DNA of 64,000 nucleotides, taken from positions 62,001 to 126,000 of the forward strand of contig JAGRKV010000034.1 in NCBI GenBank assembly GCA_020442165.1, given 5' to 3'. The notes under the pieces are model-generated. The model saw only the letters and a program-made list of their open reading frames with translations. It was not told where the DNA came from and searched no databases. Within the stretch, counting starts at the first letter, position 1. Each line of letters starts with the position of its first letter. Source of the stretch: Hyphomicrobiaceae bacterium. Lineage in GTDB: Bacteria; Pseudomonadota; Alphaproteobacteria; Rhizobiales; Hyphomicrobiaceae. This document shows, in pieces, positions 18,035-27,305 of this stretch. Made by a program: the position numbers and the translations under genes.

Positions 18035-19609
18035 ATGCAGATCGCGCCGCTCAAAGGTGCTTCAGCAAAACCCGCGCCAATCGGGGGAACCATTCATCAT
18101 GCCAAGCGGGCAGCGCGGGTATTGGCGCTTGCGGGCCTTCTGGGCGCCGGCGTGCTTGCTTTCCAGTCCCTGAATGGCACAGCGCCTGTCCAGGCACAGC
18201 TCAAGCCTTCGGATCCGGGCATTCAGACGCCTTATGGTCGCGCGCCGCTGACTTTCGCCGACATCGTCGACAAGGTTAAAGGCGCGGTCGTCTCCATTTC
18301 CGTCACGAACGGCGAGAAGTCGGCGGAGAACAAGAGCCCGCCGGGGCGTCGGTTCGGCGGCCTGCCTGACCTGCCTGACGATCACCCGCTGAAGGATTTC
18401 TTCAAGAACCTGCCCAAGGAATTCCAGGAGCCATCGCGGCCCAGCCGGCCGCAGCTGGCCCAAGGCTCCGGCTTCGTGATTTCCGCGGATGGCTATGTCG
18501 TGACGAACAACCACGTCGTCGACGGGTCCAATAAGATTGAAGTGAGCTTTGACGATCAGGAGAAGCTTGAAGCCGAACTTGTCGGCACGGATGCCCGCAC
18601 GGATCTGGCGCTCATCAAGATCAAGAGCACTGCGAACAAGTCGTTCCAGCATGTCAACTTTACCGAGCGGCCAGCACGCGTTGGCGACTGGGTGATCGCG
18701 GTTGGCAATCCATTCGGTCTTGGCGGCACGGTTACGGCGGGTATCGTCTCGGCGTTGACGCGCGACATCGGTTCGGGCCCCTATGACTTCCTGCAGATCG
18801 ATGCCGCGGTGAACCGTGGCAACTCCGGTGGTCCCACGTTCAATCTCGATGGCGAGGTGATCGGCGTCAACACCGCTATCTTCAGCCCGTCGGGAGGCAA
18901 CGTCGGTATTGCGTTTGCCGTGCCTGCAAAGACTGCAAAGAATGTCATCGAGCAGCTGAAGAACCAGGGCAAGGTGAGTCGTGGCTGGCTTGGCGTGAAG
19001 ATCCAGAATGTCGATGAAGACACCGCGCTCAGTCTGGGACTTGACCGTGCACGCGGCGCTCTCATCAGCGAGATTACGCCCGCAGGCCCAGCCGAATCTT
19101 CAGGTCTGCAGCCACGCGACATCGTTCTTGCCGTCAACGAAAGTGCCATCGACGACAGCCGTGATCTCGCACGCAAGATTGCAGCGTTTACGCCCGACAC
19201 CGTGGTTGACGTCAAAGTCTGGCGGAATGCAGCTGAGAAGCTCGTCAAGGTGAAGCTTGGCACGTTCCCGAACTCGGCAGAGGAGCTATCGCGACTGGAG
19301 CAGGGCAAGGCTGCGCCGGAAACCGCGACCGATCTCGATCAACTCGGACTGAAGCTTGCTCCGTCTGGTGCGGACGGCGTCAAGGACGGCGTGGCAATCG
19401 CCGAAGTCGATCCTGCGTCGGATGCGGCACAGAAGGGCCTGAAGGCGGGCGACGTCATCCTCGAAGTGCAAGGTGAGGTGGTCAAGAGCGTTGACGATGT
19501 CGTTGCCGGTGTGAAGAAGGCCCGTGACCTGGGTCGCCGCGCGGTTCTGTTGCATGTGCGTACCGGTGAACAGAAGCGGTTCGTGGCGCTTCAGCTCAAG
19601 AAGGGCTAA
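18035..19609 (+). CDS. degP: Periplasmic serine protease DegP/HtrA (Do family)
   Basis: A 524-residue envelope quality-control protease and chaperone. It has a signal/anchor segment (AARVLALAGLLGAGVLAFQS), an HtrA protease domain with His in VTNNHVVDG, Asp in ARTDLALIKI and Ser in NRGNSGGPTFN, and two PDZ domains (GWLGVKIQNVDEDTALSLGL; a second ending KAGDVILEVQGEVVKSVDD). The ATG at 18035 has GGAGG at 18021-18025; the frame is open ~290 bp upstream, but that part overlaps the divergent protease and has no signal. A strong hairpin follows the stop. The two-component pair downstream may control or monitor envelope stress. Confidence 0.96.
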   Translation: MQIAPLKGASAKPAPIGGTIHHAKRAARVLALAGLLGAGVLAFQSLNGTAPVQAQLKPSDPGIQTPYGRAPLTFADIVDKVKGAVVSISVTNGEKSAENKSPPGRRFGGLPDLPDDHPLKDFFKNLPKEFQEPSRPSRPQLAQGSGFVISADGYVVTNNHVVDGSNKIEVSFDDQEKLEAELVGTDARTDLALIKIKSTANKSFQHVNFTERPARVGDWVIAVGNPFGLGGTVTAGIVSALTRDIGSGPYDFLQIDAAVNRGNSGGPTFNLDGEVIGVNTAIFSPSGGNVGIAFAVPAKTAKNVIEQLKNQGKVSRGWLGVKIQNVDEDTALSLGLDRARGALISEITPAGPAESSGLQPRDIVLAVNESAIDDSRDLARKIAAFTPDTVVDVKVWRNAAEKLVKVKLGTFPNSAEELSRLEQGKAAPETATDLDQLGLKLAPSGADGVKDGVAIAEVDPASDAAQKGLKAGDVILEVQGEVVKSVDDVVAGVKKARDLGRRAVLLHVRTGEQKRFVALQLKKG

Positions 19610-19635
19610 TGCCTGCGAGTTGAGTACATCGATGG

Positions 19636-19670
19636 AGGCAGGCCATGGTTCGTCGCCATGGCCTGCCTTC
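19636..19670 (+). terminator. Hairpin terminator after degP
   Basis: A perfect 13-bp stem (AGGCAGGCCATGG / CCATGGCCTGCCT) with a 7-nt loop lies 27 nt after the degP stop, followed by TTCTCGC. The stem is very strong but the T-run is weak, so termination may be partial or the hairpin may protect the mRNA 3' end. Confidence 0.65.
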
Positions 19671-19806
19671 TCGCATCATGGCGATGACTTGATGTCGTCA
19701 GGTCTTGGCTTATGTTACGCCTTCGCGGGCACGGCTTCGTGCCGCTACTCGGTTCATCGCTCAAGGGAGGCTGCCGGAGACTCCGCCGGGGTCCTGGCCG
19801 GGCAAC

Positions 19807-20487
19807 ATGCGTGTGCTGGTGATTGAAGACGACAAGGAGGCCGCGGGCTTCCTGCAGAAGTCGCTCAAGGAGAGCGGGCACAGCGCGGATGTTGCTGGGG
19901 ATGGCGAAAACGGTCTTGGGCTGGCGCGTGAGGGCGGTTATGACGTCTTGATCGTTGATCGCATGCTACCGCTCCTCGATGGGCTGGCGATCGTCAAAAC
20001 GATCCGGGCTGAAGGGGATCGCACTCCGGTCCTTATCCTTTCGGCATTGGGCGAGGTGGACGATCGGGTCAAGGGGCTGCGGGCGGGAGGAGACGATTAC
20101 CTGACCAAGCCCTATGCCTATTCGGAATTGCTGGCGCGGATCGAGGCTTTGGCACGGCGCAGTGCCCCTGATGAACAGGTGACGCGCTATGTTGTCGGCG
20201 AATTGGTGCTCGACCGGCTTTCGCACCGGGTGACGCGCGGTGGCGAGAATGTCATCTTGCAGCCGCGCGAATTCCGCCTTCTGGAATATCTCATGCGTCA
20301 TGCCGGTCAGGTGGTGACGCGCACCATGTTGCTCGAGAACGTGTGGGACTATCACTTCGATCCGCAGACCAACGTCATTGATGTTCATGTGTCGCGATTG
20401 CGCGCCAAGATCGACAAGGGATTTTCAACGCCGCTGCTGCACACGATTCGCGGCGCGGGCTATATGATCCGCGATGGCGATGTCTAA
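19807..20487 (+). CDS. OmpR-family response regulator
   Basis: A 226-residue response regulator: receiver domain with Asp in YDVLIVDRMLPLLDG and Lys in DDYLTKPYAYSELLARI, then an OmpR-type DNA-binding domain (LQPREFRLLEYLMRHAGQVV, VWDYHFDPQTNVIDVHVSRL). The pattern is closest to CopR/CusR-QseB-type regulators. The ATG at 19807 gives the standard MRVLVIEDD start; the frame is open 102 bp upstream. The order degP - regulator - kinase - glnE is common in Rhizobiales, which suggests an envelope role, but the signal is unknown. The kinase gene overlaps its 3' end by 14 bp. Confidence 0.9.
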   Translation: MRVLVIEDDKEAAGFLQKSLKESGHSADVAGDGENGLGLAREGGYDVLIVDRMLPLLDGLAIVKTIRAEGDRTPVLILSALGEVDDRVKGLRAGGDDYLTKPYAYSELLARIEALARRSAPDEQVTRYVVGELVLDRLSHRVTRGGENVILQPREFRLLEYLMRHAGQVVTRTMLLENVWDYHFDPQTNVIDVHVSRLRAKIDKGFSTPLLHTIRGAGYMIRDGDV

Positions 20488-21928
20488 GGCTGGTCATGCG
20501 CCGCTATTGAGCAGTGCTTTCCGGATCGCAGCGTCCGGGCTCGCCGTATTCATCGCCATCGTGCTGGCAATTGTCTTTGTGGTGTTTCGCCAGACTGATG
20601 GTGCGCTTACCAGCGAAATGCTGTCCTCTCTCAGCACCGATGCGGCACTGATCGCGCGAGAAGACGGCGTGGGCGGCCAGGATGGTGTCCGCCGTGCGAT
20701 CGAGATGCGCACAAGCGTCGATCCTGACCGCCTATATCTGCTTGCGGCAGCAGACGGCAGCAAGATTGCCGGCAATCTTGACCGCATGCCGCCAGAGATC
20801 GCGGGTCGCAAGGGCGGCGGCGTGTTCTCCTACAGCCGGCCGTCGCAACGTGAAGGTGCCCGGAACAGCCGGATGGCGGATCACCAGGCCGTTGCGGTGG
20901 TTACAACCTTGAACGATGGAGCACTGCTCCTCGTCGGGCGCGACATCGAGCGGGAGAAGGCGCTCATCCGTCGTGTCCGGCTCTTGGCCTTTGTCGTCAT
21001 CGGGGCGCTGGCGGTGGCTGGGCTCGTTGGCGCCTATCTGGTCAGCCGCCATGTGCTGGCCCGTGTCGAGGCGGTCAATCAGACAGCGCGCTCGATCATG
21101 GCGGGCGACTTGGGGCGTCGCATTCCCATTGAGGGGTCTGGTGACGAGATTGATGCCCTCGCGGGCAATCTCAACTCGATGCTCGATCGTATCGAGCAGT
21201 TGATGAGCGGATTGCGTGAGGTCTCAGACAATATCGCCCACGATCTGAAGACGCCGCTCAACAGGTTGCGCAATCGCGCCGAAGCAGCATTGCGCGAACA
21301 GGGATCGGCGGAGGATTGCCATGTCTGCCTGGAGCGAACGATCGAGGAGGCAGATGAGCTTATCAAGACTTTCAATGCTCTGCTGCTGATCGCGAGGCTG
21401 GAGGCTGGTGCGCTGGAGGGCCAGACGGAGGAGGTTGATCTCAGGCAGGTCGTTGGCGACGTAGCAGAGCTCTACGAGCCAGTGGCGGAAGAGGCGGGGC
21501 TTAGCCTTTCTTTCGAGTCGCCCGAAACGATGCCGCATCGCGTCAACCGGCATCTGATCGGCCAATCTGTTGCCAATCTTATCGACAATGCGATCAAATA
21601 TGCTGTTGGCCACGCTGGCGACCGGACAGGCGATCATGCCGCCCGCTCGGCGACGCGCATCGTCGTTACCGTGAGGCAGAATGGCGAAATGGTTGAGATT
21701 GCAGTCAGCGACGATGGGCCAGGGATCAGTGCCGCGGACCGCGCGCGTGTTTTGAAACGCTTTGTAAGGCTGGAGCAGAGCCGGTCGCGGCCGGGCACGG
21801 GTCTCGGCCTCAGCATGGTGGCTGCGGTTGCACGCCTGCATGGCGGCGACGTGCGGTTGGAAGACAATAATCCGGGGCTAAGCGTGGTATTGAGGTTGCC
21901 ACGTACTGCTGGCCGGCTGAATGGCTGA
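20474..21928 (+). CDS. Sensor histidine kinase
   Basis: A 484-residue inner-membrane kinase with helices at about residues 17-39 (AASGLAVFIAIVLAIVFVVF) and 170-190 (LLAFVVIGALAVAGLVGAYL) around a ~125-residue periplasmic region. The HAMP linker, phosphorylated His in SDNIAHDLKTPLNRL and ATPase boxes (NLIDNAIKYA, VSDDGPGIS, RPGTGLGLSMV) are intact. It is translationally coupled to the regulator before it. A 7-residue insertion-like stretch (GHAGDRTGDHAARSA) follows the N box. It is 54 bp before glnE, which may be cotranscribed. Confidence 0.9.
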   Translation: MAMSKAGHAPLLSSAFRIAASGLAVFIAIVLAIVFVVFRQTDGALTSEMLSSLSTDAALIAREDGVGGQDGVRRAIEMRTSVDPDRLYLLAAADGSKIAGNLDRMPPEIAGRKGGGVFSYSRPSQREGARNSRMADHQAVAVVTTLNDGALLLVGRDIEREKALIRRVRLLAFVVIGALAVAGLVGAYLVSRHVLARVEAVNQTARSIMAGDLGRRIPIEGSGDEIDALAGNLNSMLDRIEQLMSGLREVSDNIAHDLKTPLNRLRNRAEAALREQGSAEDCHVCLERTIEEADELIKTFNALLLIARLEAGALEGQTEEVDLRQVVGDVAELYEPVAEEAGLSLSFESPETMPHRVNRHLIGQSVANLIDNAIKYAVGHAGDRTGDHAARSATRIVVTVRQNGEMVEIAVSDDGPGISAADRARVLKRFVRLEQSRSRPGTGLGLSMVAAVARLHGGDVRLEDNNPGLSVVLRLPRTAGRLNG

Positions 21929-21982
21929 GGGTCGGTGCGTCTGGGTGTGCGTCGCTAGATGCAATGACAGGTGGGGGAGGAC

Positions 21983-24937
21983 ATGGCAGGAAGTGGCACG
22001 AAAATGCCAAACGGGCGCGCGCTGGCGGACCGTATTTCCGAATGGCCTCTGGATGGTGGGGATAAGCGTGCCGCGCAGGAGTTGGCGGCGCTGGAAACCG
22101 AGGCTGCCGCAAGGCCTGAACTCGTGGTGCTCGCTCAGTTGTTGGAGCGGCCCGCGGTGCGGCAGCTTCTCAGTGGCACGCTTGCCGGATCGCCCTATCT
22201 CAAGGGTTTGATCGTTCGCGGTACCCTGCGTCTGCAACGGTTGTTGAGCGACATCCCGGAGGAACGCTTTCACCAGCTGCTCAGCGATGTTGAAAGGGAT
22301 GCTGCCGCAGCGGCGACGTTGCCTGAGCTGATGAAGGTCGTGCGTGTATTCAAGTCCGAAGTCGCGCTGCTGACGGCGCTTGCGGATCTTGGTGGCGTCT
22401 GGCCGGTGTTGACGGTGACTGGTGTGCTGACGGCGACGGCGGATGCCGCTCTTGGTGCCGGCGTGTCATATCTTTTTCGGCAGGCTGTTGCCAAAGGCGA
22501 ATGGCTCGATGCATCAGACGGAGCAGTCAATCGCTCCGGTTACATTGTGCTCGCGATGGGCAAGCACGGTGCGGGTGAGCTCAACTATTCCAGTGATATC
22601 GATCTCATCGTCTTCTACGAGCTGGCGCGGGCGAAGCTGCGCGCAGGGATCGAAACGCAACCGTTCTTTGTGCGCATGACGCGCGATCTGGTGAAGATTA
22701 TGCAGGAGCGCACGGCGGATGGCTATGTCTTCAGGGTCGATCTGCGGCTGCGTCCGGATCCCGGTGCGACGCAGGTCGCGCTGTCGACAGATGCGGCCAT
22801 GCACTACTACGAAAGCTTTGGGCAAAACTGGGAACGGGCGGCACTTATAAAGGCTCGTCCGGCGGCGGGCGATCGGAATGCGGGCAACGCGCTTCTCGCC
22901 GAGCTCACTCCGTTCATCTGGCGCAAGCACCTCGACTTCAATGCGATCGAAGACATCCACGCGATGAAGCGGCAGATCCATGCCTTTCGCGGGCTCGGCG
23001 GCATCGGGGTGGCGGGCCACAATGTGAAGCTCGGGCGCGGCGGCATACGCGAGATCGAATTCTTCACGCAGACGCAGCAGCTCATTGCCGGTGGACGGCA
23101 ACGGGAGCTACGCATTCGCCAGACGCTGGTGGCGCTGCAAGCGTTGGTGGAACGTGGCTGGATCAAGGACGAGGTGCGAGCCGATCTGGAGCGTGCCTAT
23201 CTCTATCTGCGGCGGATTGAGCATCGCATCCAAATGGTGGCGGATGAACAGACGCAGACGCTTCCCGAATCGGAGGAGGCGCTGGCCTCATTTGCACGTT
23301 TTGCGAATTATCCAGATGTCGATGCGTTTGGTGCCGAGCTGGTTGCAATACTTGAATTGGTGCAATCCCATTACGTTGCACTGTTCGAGGATATGCCGCA
23401 GCTGACGAGCGGCGGCGTCAACATGGTGTTTGCTGGCGGCGACAACGATCCTGCCACAGTGGAAGCGCTGGTGCGCATGGGCTATTCGCAGCCCACCAGT
23501 ATCCTCGATACAGTGCGGGGTTGGCATGCGGGGCGCTATGCAGCGGTGCGCTCGCCGCGCTCGCGCGAGCGGTTGACGGATGTGCAGCCGCTCCTGGTGG
23601 CGGCGCTGGCGGAGACAGCCGAGCCTGACCGCGCGTTTGCGATGTTCGACCGCTTCTTGTCGGAACTGCCGACCGGTGTGCAGCTGTTCGCGCTGCTCAA
23701 GGCCAATCCGGGACTATTGAAGCTCGTTGCCGACATCATGGGTACGGCGCCGCGCCTTGCCCAGATCCTGTCACGCCGCCGCCGGTTGCTCGACGCCGTG
23801 ATCGATCCGCGCACCTTCAACACGTTGCCGTCCGCGACGGAACTAGACAAGGTCATCAGTACGGAAATTGGGATAGCTGGCGACGTGCAGGAGGCGCTCG
23901 ACCGGGCGCGCGTCGTCGGCGGCGAGCAGGCATTTCTGATCGGGGTGCGGGTTCTTTCCGGATCGATCAACGCGAATCAGGCGGGCGGCGCTTATGCCTT
24001 GCTTGCCGAGCGGCTGATCGTCGAGCTCCAGAGGTTTGTCGATCTGGAGCTGTCGCGCAATCACGGCATTGTTCCGGGTGGCAGCGAAGTTGTGCTGGCG
24101 ATGGGCAAGCTCGGTGGGCGCGAGATGACGGCGGCTTCTGATCTCGACTTGATCGTGGTCTACGACTTTGACGATGCGGTAACGCAATCTGACGGTGCGC
24201 GTCCGCTGGCTCCGAGCCAGTATTATTCACGCATGACGCAGCGACTTATCACGGCGTTGTCGGCACCGACGGCCGAAGGCAGGCTCTACGAAGTCGACAT
24301 GCGTTTGCGGCCGTCGGGGCAGAGCGGTCCGTTGGCGGCGCGGCTTTCAAGCTTTATCGACTATCAGGCCAATGAGGCGTGGACCTGGGAGCAAATGGCG
24401 CTTACTCGTGCCCGCGTCGTCAGCGGTCCGCCTTTGCTGCGCACCAAGGTCGAGGCGGCCGTTGCCGCGGCACTGCGGCGGCCTCGGGACCGTGCCAAGG
24501 TGGCGGCGGACGTGCGCGAGATGCGTGCGCGGATTGCCCAGGAGAAAGGGACCAGCAACATCTGGGACCTGAAACAGGTTCGAGGCGGATTGGTCGACCT
24601 GGAGTTCATCGCGCAGTTCCTGCAACTCATCGCTGCGGAAAAGCACCCGGAGGTTCTCGATCAGAACACCGCGCAGTCGATGAGAAAGCTTGCCGCGCAC
24701 GGCTATCTTGCCGCGGATCACGCCGAGCTTTTGATCGGAGCAACCGAACTCGTTCACAACCTGACACAGATCCTGAGGCTGTGCCTGGTGGGTGCATTTG
24801 ATCCCGAGGCCGCACCCAAGGGGATGAAGGAACTGCTTGTTAGGGCAGGCGATGCGCCGACATTCGCCGCCTTGGAATTACGGTTGAAAGATACGCTGGC
24901 TTCGGTGGAATCGTTGTTCGAGGCACTGGTTGTGTGA
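21983..24937 (+). CDS. glnE: Bifunctional glutamine synthetase adenylyltransferase/deadenylase
   Basis: A 984-residue enzyme with duplicated nucleotidyltransferase domains. The N-terminal half has LNYSSDIDLIVFYE (deadenylation) and the C-terminal half TAASDLDLIVVYDF (adenylylation); each is followed by its arginine-rich partner motif (FRVDLRLRPDPGATQVALST and YEVDMRLRPSGQSG). It controls glutamine synthetase activity in response to PII and glutamine. The ATG at 21983 is directly preceded by GTGGGGGAGGAC, a strong ribosome site; a GTG at 21971 is an alternative. Length matches the family. Confidence 0.96.
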   Translation: MAGSGTKMPNGRALADRISEWPLDGGDKRAAQELAALETEAAARPELVVLAQLLERPAVRQLLSGTLAGSPYLKGLIVRGTLRLQRLLSDIPEERFHQLLSDVERDAAAAATLPELMKVVRVFKSEVALLTALADLGGVWPVLTVTGVLTATADAALGAGVSYLFRQAVAKGEWLDASDGAVNRSGYIVLAMGKHGAGELNYSSDIDLIVFYELARAKLRAGIETQPFFVRMTRDLVKIMQERTADGYVFRVDLRLRPDPGATQVALSTDAAMHYYESFGQNWERAALIKARPAAGDRNAGNALLAELTPFIWRKHLDFNAIEDIHAMKRQIHAFRGLGGIGVAGHNVKLGRGGIREIEFFTQTQQLIAGGRQRELRIRQTLVALQALVERGWIKDEVRADLERAYLYLRRIEHRIQMVADEQTQTLPESEEALASFARFANYPDVDAFGAELVAILELVQSHYVALFEDMPQLTSGGVNMVFAGGDNDPATVEALVRMGYSQPTSILDTVRGWHAGRYAAVRSPRSRERLTDVQPLLVAALAETAEPDRAFAMFDRFLSELPTGVQLFALLKANPGLLKLVADIMGTAPRLAQILSRRRRLLDAVIDPRTFNTLPSATELDKVISTEIGIAGDVQEALDRARVVGGEQAFLIGVRVLSGSINANQAGGAYALLAERLIVELQRFVDLELSRNHGIVPGGSEVVLAMGKLGGREMTAASDLDLIVVYDFDDAVTQSDGARPLAPSQYYSRMTQRLITALSAPTAEGRLYEVDMRLRPSGQSGPLAARLSSFIDYQANEAWTWEQMALTRARVVSGPPLLRTKVEAAVAAALRRPRDRAKVAADVREMRARIAQEKGTSNIWDLKQVRGGLVDLEFIAQFLQLIAAEKHPEVLDQNTAQSMRKLAAHGYLAADHAELLIGATELVHNLTQILRLCLVGAFDPEAAPKGMKELLVRAGDAPTFAALELRLKDTLASVESLFEALVV

Positions 24938-25066
24938 CCTTCAAGCCGATTGCTGTCTGTCGGATGCTTCTTCTTTTGCGAGGCCGCGGCGACGGAAAAG
25001 CCGCTGCCATACGTTTTCCTCTCAGACACGCCCGGGAAGGCGTCAATCGAATGAGGAGTTTTGGAT

Positions 25067-25948
25067 ATGAAGTACAAGGGGTTAATTGTCAGCGCTGTGG
25101 TGCTGGCCGGAATTGGTGGCATTTCGGCATTTGCTGCAAGCGGCCATCGCGGGATGGGCTTCGAGGGCGGACCGGGTTGGCATGAAGGTGGCCATCGCGG
25201 CGGGTGGCACCAAGGCGGTCGTCGCGGCCACGGTATGGGTCTCAAGCGCTTGGACAGCGACAATGACGGCGACGTTACACTCGATGAATTCGTGAAGACG
25301 CGATCGGACAAGTTCGCTGCGCTCGACAAGAATGGCGATGGCACACTCGAAGGTGAGGAACTGACGTCGGGTATGGATCAGTCCACCGGCCAGCGCACGC
25401 GCGTCATGATGGCACGCCTTGATACGGATGGTGACGGCAAGATCACCGATGCCGAGTTCGAGGCGAACGCAGGTAAGGGCTGGCGTGGCCGCCACGGCGG
25501 CAGACACGGCGGACACCACGGCATGCACCGGTCCGGTCGGCATGGCATGGGCGACATGCGGACGATGGATGACGAGAGCGGATTGCAAGGCAAGTCCGAA
25601 GTGGATGTGAAGCCTGGTTCCCAGGACACCGCTGGCGAACAGGACAAGAGCGTCGATCCCGCGGTTCGCCGCAAGGAGCGTTTTGCCAGTCTGGATGCCA
25701 ACGGCGATGGCGTGATTACGTCTGCCGATCTTGAGGCTAAATCCGCCGAGCGCGTCGGCTACTTCAAGAAGAAGATGCTGCATGTGCTTGACAAGGATGG
25801 CGACGGCAAGGTGACACGGGATGAGTACCTGGCGCGATCCAAGCAGCGTTTCGCCGACATGGATCTTGATGGCGACGGCAAGATCACCGCTGCCGACCTG
25901 CCTCCAGGCCGCGCGCAACGGTGGCTGAAGGGCAGCGACAAGCGTTGA
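25067..25948 (+). CDS. Exported six-EF-hand, Gly/His-rich protein
   Basis: A 293-residue protein with a signal peptide (GLIVSAVVLAGIGGISAFAA) and six EF-hand loops: residues 63-74 (DSDNDGDVTLDE), 87-98 (DKNGDGTLEGEE), 119-130 (DTDGDGKITDAE), 210-221 (DANGDGVITSAD), 242-253 (DKDGDGKVTRDE) and 266-277 (DLDGDGKITAAD). Two linkers are rich in His and Gly (residues 27-58 and 140-161, e.g. HGGRHGGHHGMHRSGRHG), a pattern that often binds transition metals. It should bind calcium and perhaps Ni, Cu or Zn in the periplasm. It stands just before a sigma factor, anti-sigma and metal-sensor set, so it may be part of, or controlled by, that circuit. The ATG at 25067 has GAGGAG upstream. Confidence 0.88.
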   Translation: MKYKGLIVSAVVLAGIGGISAFAASGHRGMGFEGGPGWHEGGHRGGWHQGGRRGHGMGLKRLDSDNDGDVTLDEFVKTRSDKFAALDKNGDGTLEGEELTSGMDQSTGQRTRVMMARLDTDGDGKITDAEFEANAGKGWRGRHGGRHGGHHGMHRSGRHGMGDMRTMDDESGLQGKSEVDVKPGSQDTAGEQDKSVDPAVRRKERFASLDANGDGVITSADLEAKSAERVGYFKKKMLHVLDKDGDGKVTRDEYLARSKQRFADMDLDGDGKITAADLPPGRAQRWLKGSDKR

Positions 25949-26045
25949 GGTGACAAAGCCAGCTGCGCGGCGCTCGGGATGCTTTTCCCGCCAGTGCCGT
26001 GCAGTCCGCTCCGGGGCGAGTGAGATGCAGAGGGTAAGCGTGGCA

Positions 26046-26660
26046 ATGAAGCCGAACGCTCCGGGCAAGACAGAAGCTGCCGGGGGCGCCATGCAGGAGC
26101 CAAGCGATGCAGTCCTCGTCCAGCGCATGAGTGGGGGCGATGCGGATGCGTTCGCTCTGCTGGTAAACAGGCATGTCGGTGCTGTGTCGGCGGTCGCGCG
26201 ACGGCTGCTGGGCGATGATGGCGAAGCGGAGGATGTGACACAGGAGGCGCTCTTGAAGTTGTGGCGTCTTGGCGCAGGATTATCGATCGACGGGCCGGGC
26301 GTGCGTCCGTGGCTGCGTCGCGTGGTGTCGAACATGGCTATCGATCGGATACGTTCGCGCCGCCGCGTTGATGTGACAGACGACGTTCCAGAGGTCGCGG
26401 AGGCGCCACGGCAGATGCAGGCCCTGGAAGGCAACGAAGTGTCGGTGCGCGTTGACGTTGCGCTGCAGGCATTGCCGGAGCGGCAGAGGCTGGCATTGAC
26501 GCTGTTTCACTTCGAGGGATTGAGCCAAATGGAAGTGGCTGCTGCAATGAATGTGTCGGATGAGGCGGTCGAGTCGCTTCTGGCGCGTGCCCGCCGCAGC
26601 CTGAAGACGGCGCTTGCGGGCGAGTGGCGAGATCTTCTCGCCAGTGACGAGAGAGTTTGA
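26046..26660 (+). CDS. ECF-type RNA polymerase sigma factor
   Basis: A ~204-residue sigma factor with region 2 (FALLVNRHVGAVSAVARRLL, EAEDVTQEALLKLWRL, RPWLRRVVSNMAIDRIRSRR) and region 4 (ALPERQRLALTLFHFEGLSQ, MEVAAAMNVSDEAVESLLAR). It should direct RNA polymerase to a small set of envelope or metal-stress promoters. The ATG at 26046 is chosen because conserved sequence begins soon after; an ATG at 26025 and a GTG at 25950, which overlaps the EF-hand gene end, are alternatives. The probable anti-sigma factor begins 48 bp downstream. Confidence 0.88.
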   Translation: MKPNAPGKTEAAGGAMQEPSDAVLVQRMSGGDADAFALLVNRHVGAVSAVARRLLGDDGEAEDVTQEALLKLWRLGAGLSIDGPGVRPWLRRVVSNMAIDRIRSRRRVDVTDDVPEVAEAPRQMQALEGNEVSVRVDVALQALPERQRLALTLFHFEGLSQMEVAAAMNVSDEAVESLLARARRSLKTALAGEWRDLLASDERV

Positions 26661-26708
26661 GACGGGTCGCGGGACTGGTTGATTGATACGTCTAGAACGG
26701 AACGAGAT

Positions 26709-27305
26709 ATGACGACGAGCGGACAGAAACGGAGTGAAATCGAACGGCTGCAGGCCGTCGTCGACGTGCATGGCGGCGATCGCGAGCGCTGGCCTGCCGC
26801 AGACCGTCTGGCGCTGGGAGCTCTTGTTGCGCACGACGACGAGGCGGCGGCGATTGTGCGAGAGGCGCTAGCGCTCGATCGGCTTCTTAATGTGGCGCCT
26901 GCACTGTCGCCGGAGAGGGAGGCGCGTCTGGCGCAACGCATTGTCGCTGCAGCCGTGAAGGAAGGCCGCTGGGGGGGCGAGACCAGTAGCGCGCAGAGCA
27001 GTGTTGCGGTGCCGCAGCGGCAGCACATTGAGGCGGCCGAGGTGGGCGCAACGGCGACAGGGCTGAAGCTCCCGCCGCGCGCGCGCGTCCATCTTTGGGG
27101 TAGACGCGCCACGCAGGGCCCATGGCAATCCGCGGTGATGATGGTGCTGGCGCTCGGCGTAGGCGTACTTGCCGGCGCGACGCTGCTCGCAGGTGACGCT
27201 GCGAACAGCACGTTCACGTTGGCGGATGCTTCGGAGGACGTGGTGTTGCAGCAACTTGTGGCAGGCGATGAGACGCTCGATGCAATCGCGGAGGATCTTC
27301 TATGA
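26709..27305 (+). CDS. Probable membrane-bound anti-sigma factor
   Basis: A 198-residue protein with a cytoplasmic N-terminus (QAVVDVHGGDRERWPAADRL, then ALGALVAHDDEAAAIVREAL), a poorly conserved linker, one membrane helix near residues 143-162 (VMMVLALGVGVLAGATLLAG) and a short periplasmic tail. No catalytic motif is seen. Topology, location directly after an ECF sigma gene and coupling (ATGA overlap at 27302-27305) to a CnrX-like sensor all point to an anti-sigma factor of the CnrY kind, but this is inferred from context rather than from clear family similarity. Confidence 0.65.
   Translation: MTTSGQKRSEIERLQAVVDVHGGDRERWPAADRLALGALVAHDDEAAAIVREALALDRLLNVAPALSPEREARLAQRIVAAAVKEGRWGGETSSAQSSVAVPQRQHIEAAEVGATATGLKLPPRARVHLWGRRATQGPWQSAVMMVLALGVGVLAGATLLAGDAANSTFTLADASEDVVLQQLVAGDETLDAIAEDLL

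Noticed and set aside
25067..25948. Calmodulin-like signalling protein in the cytoplasm
   Set aside because: A signal peptide is present, so the protein should be exported rather than cytoplasmic.
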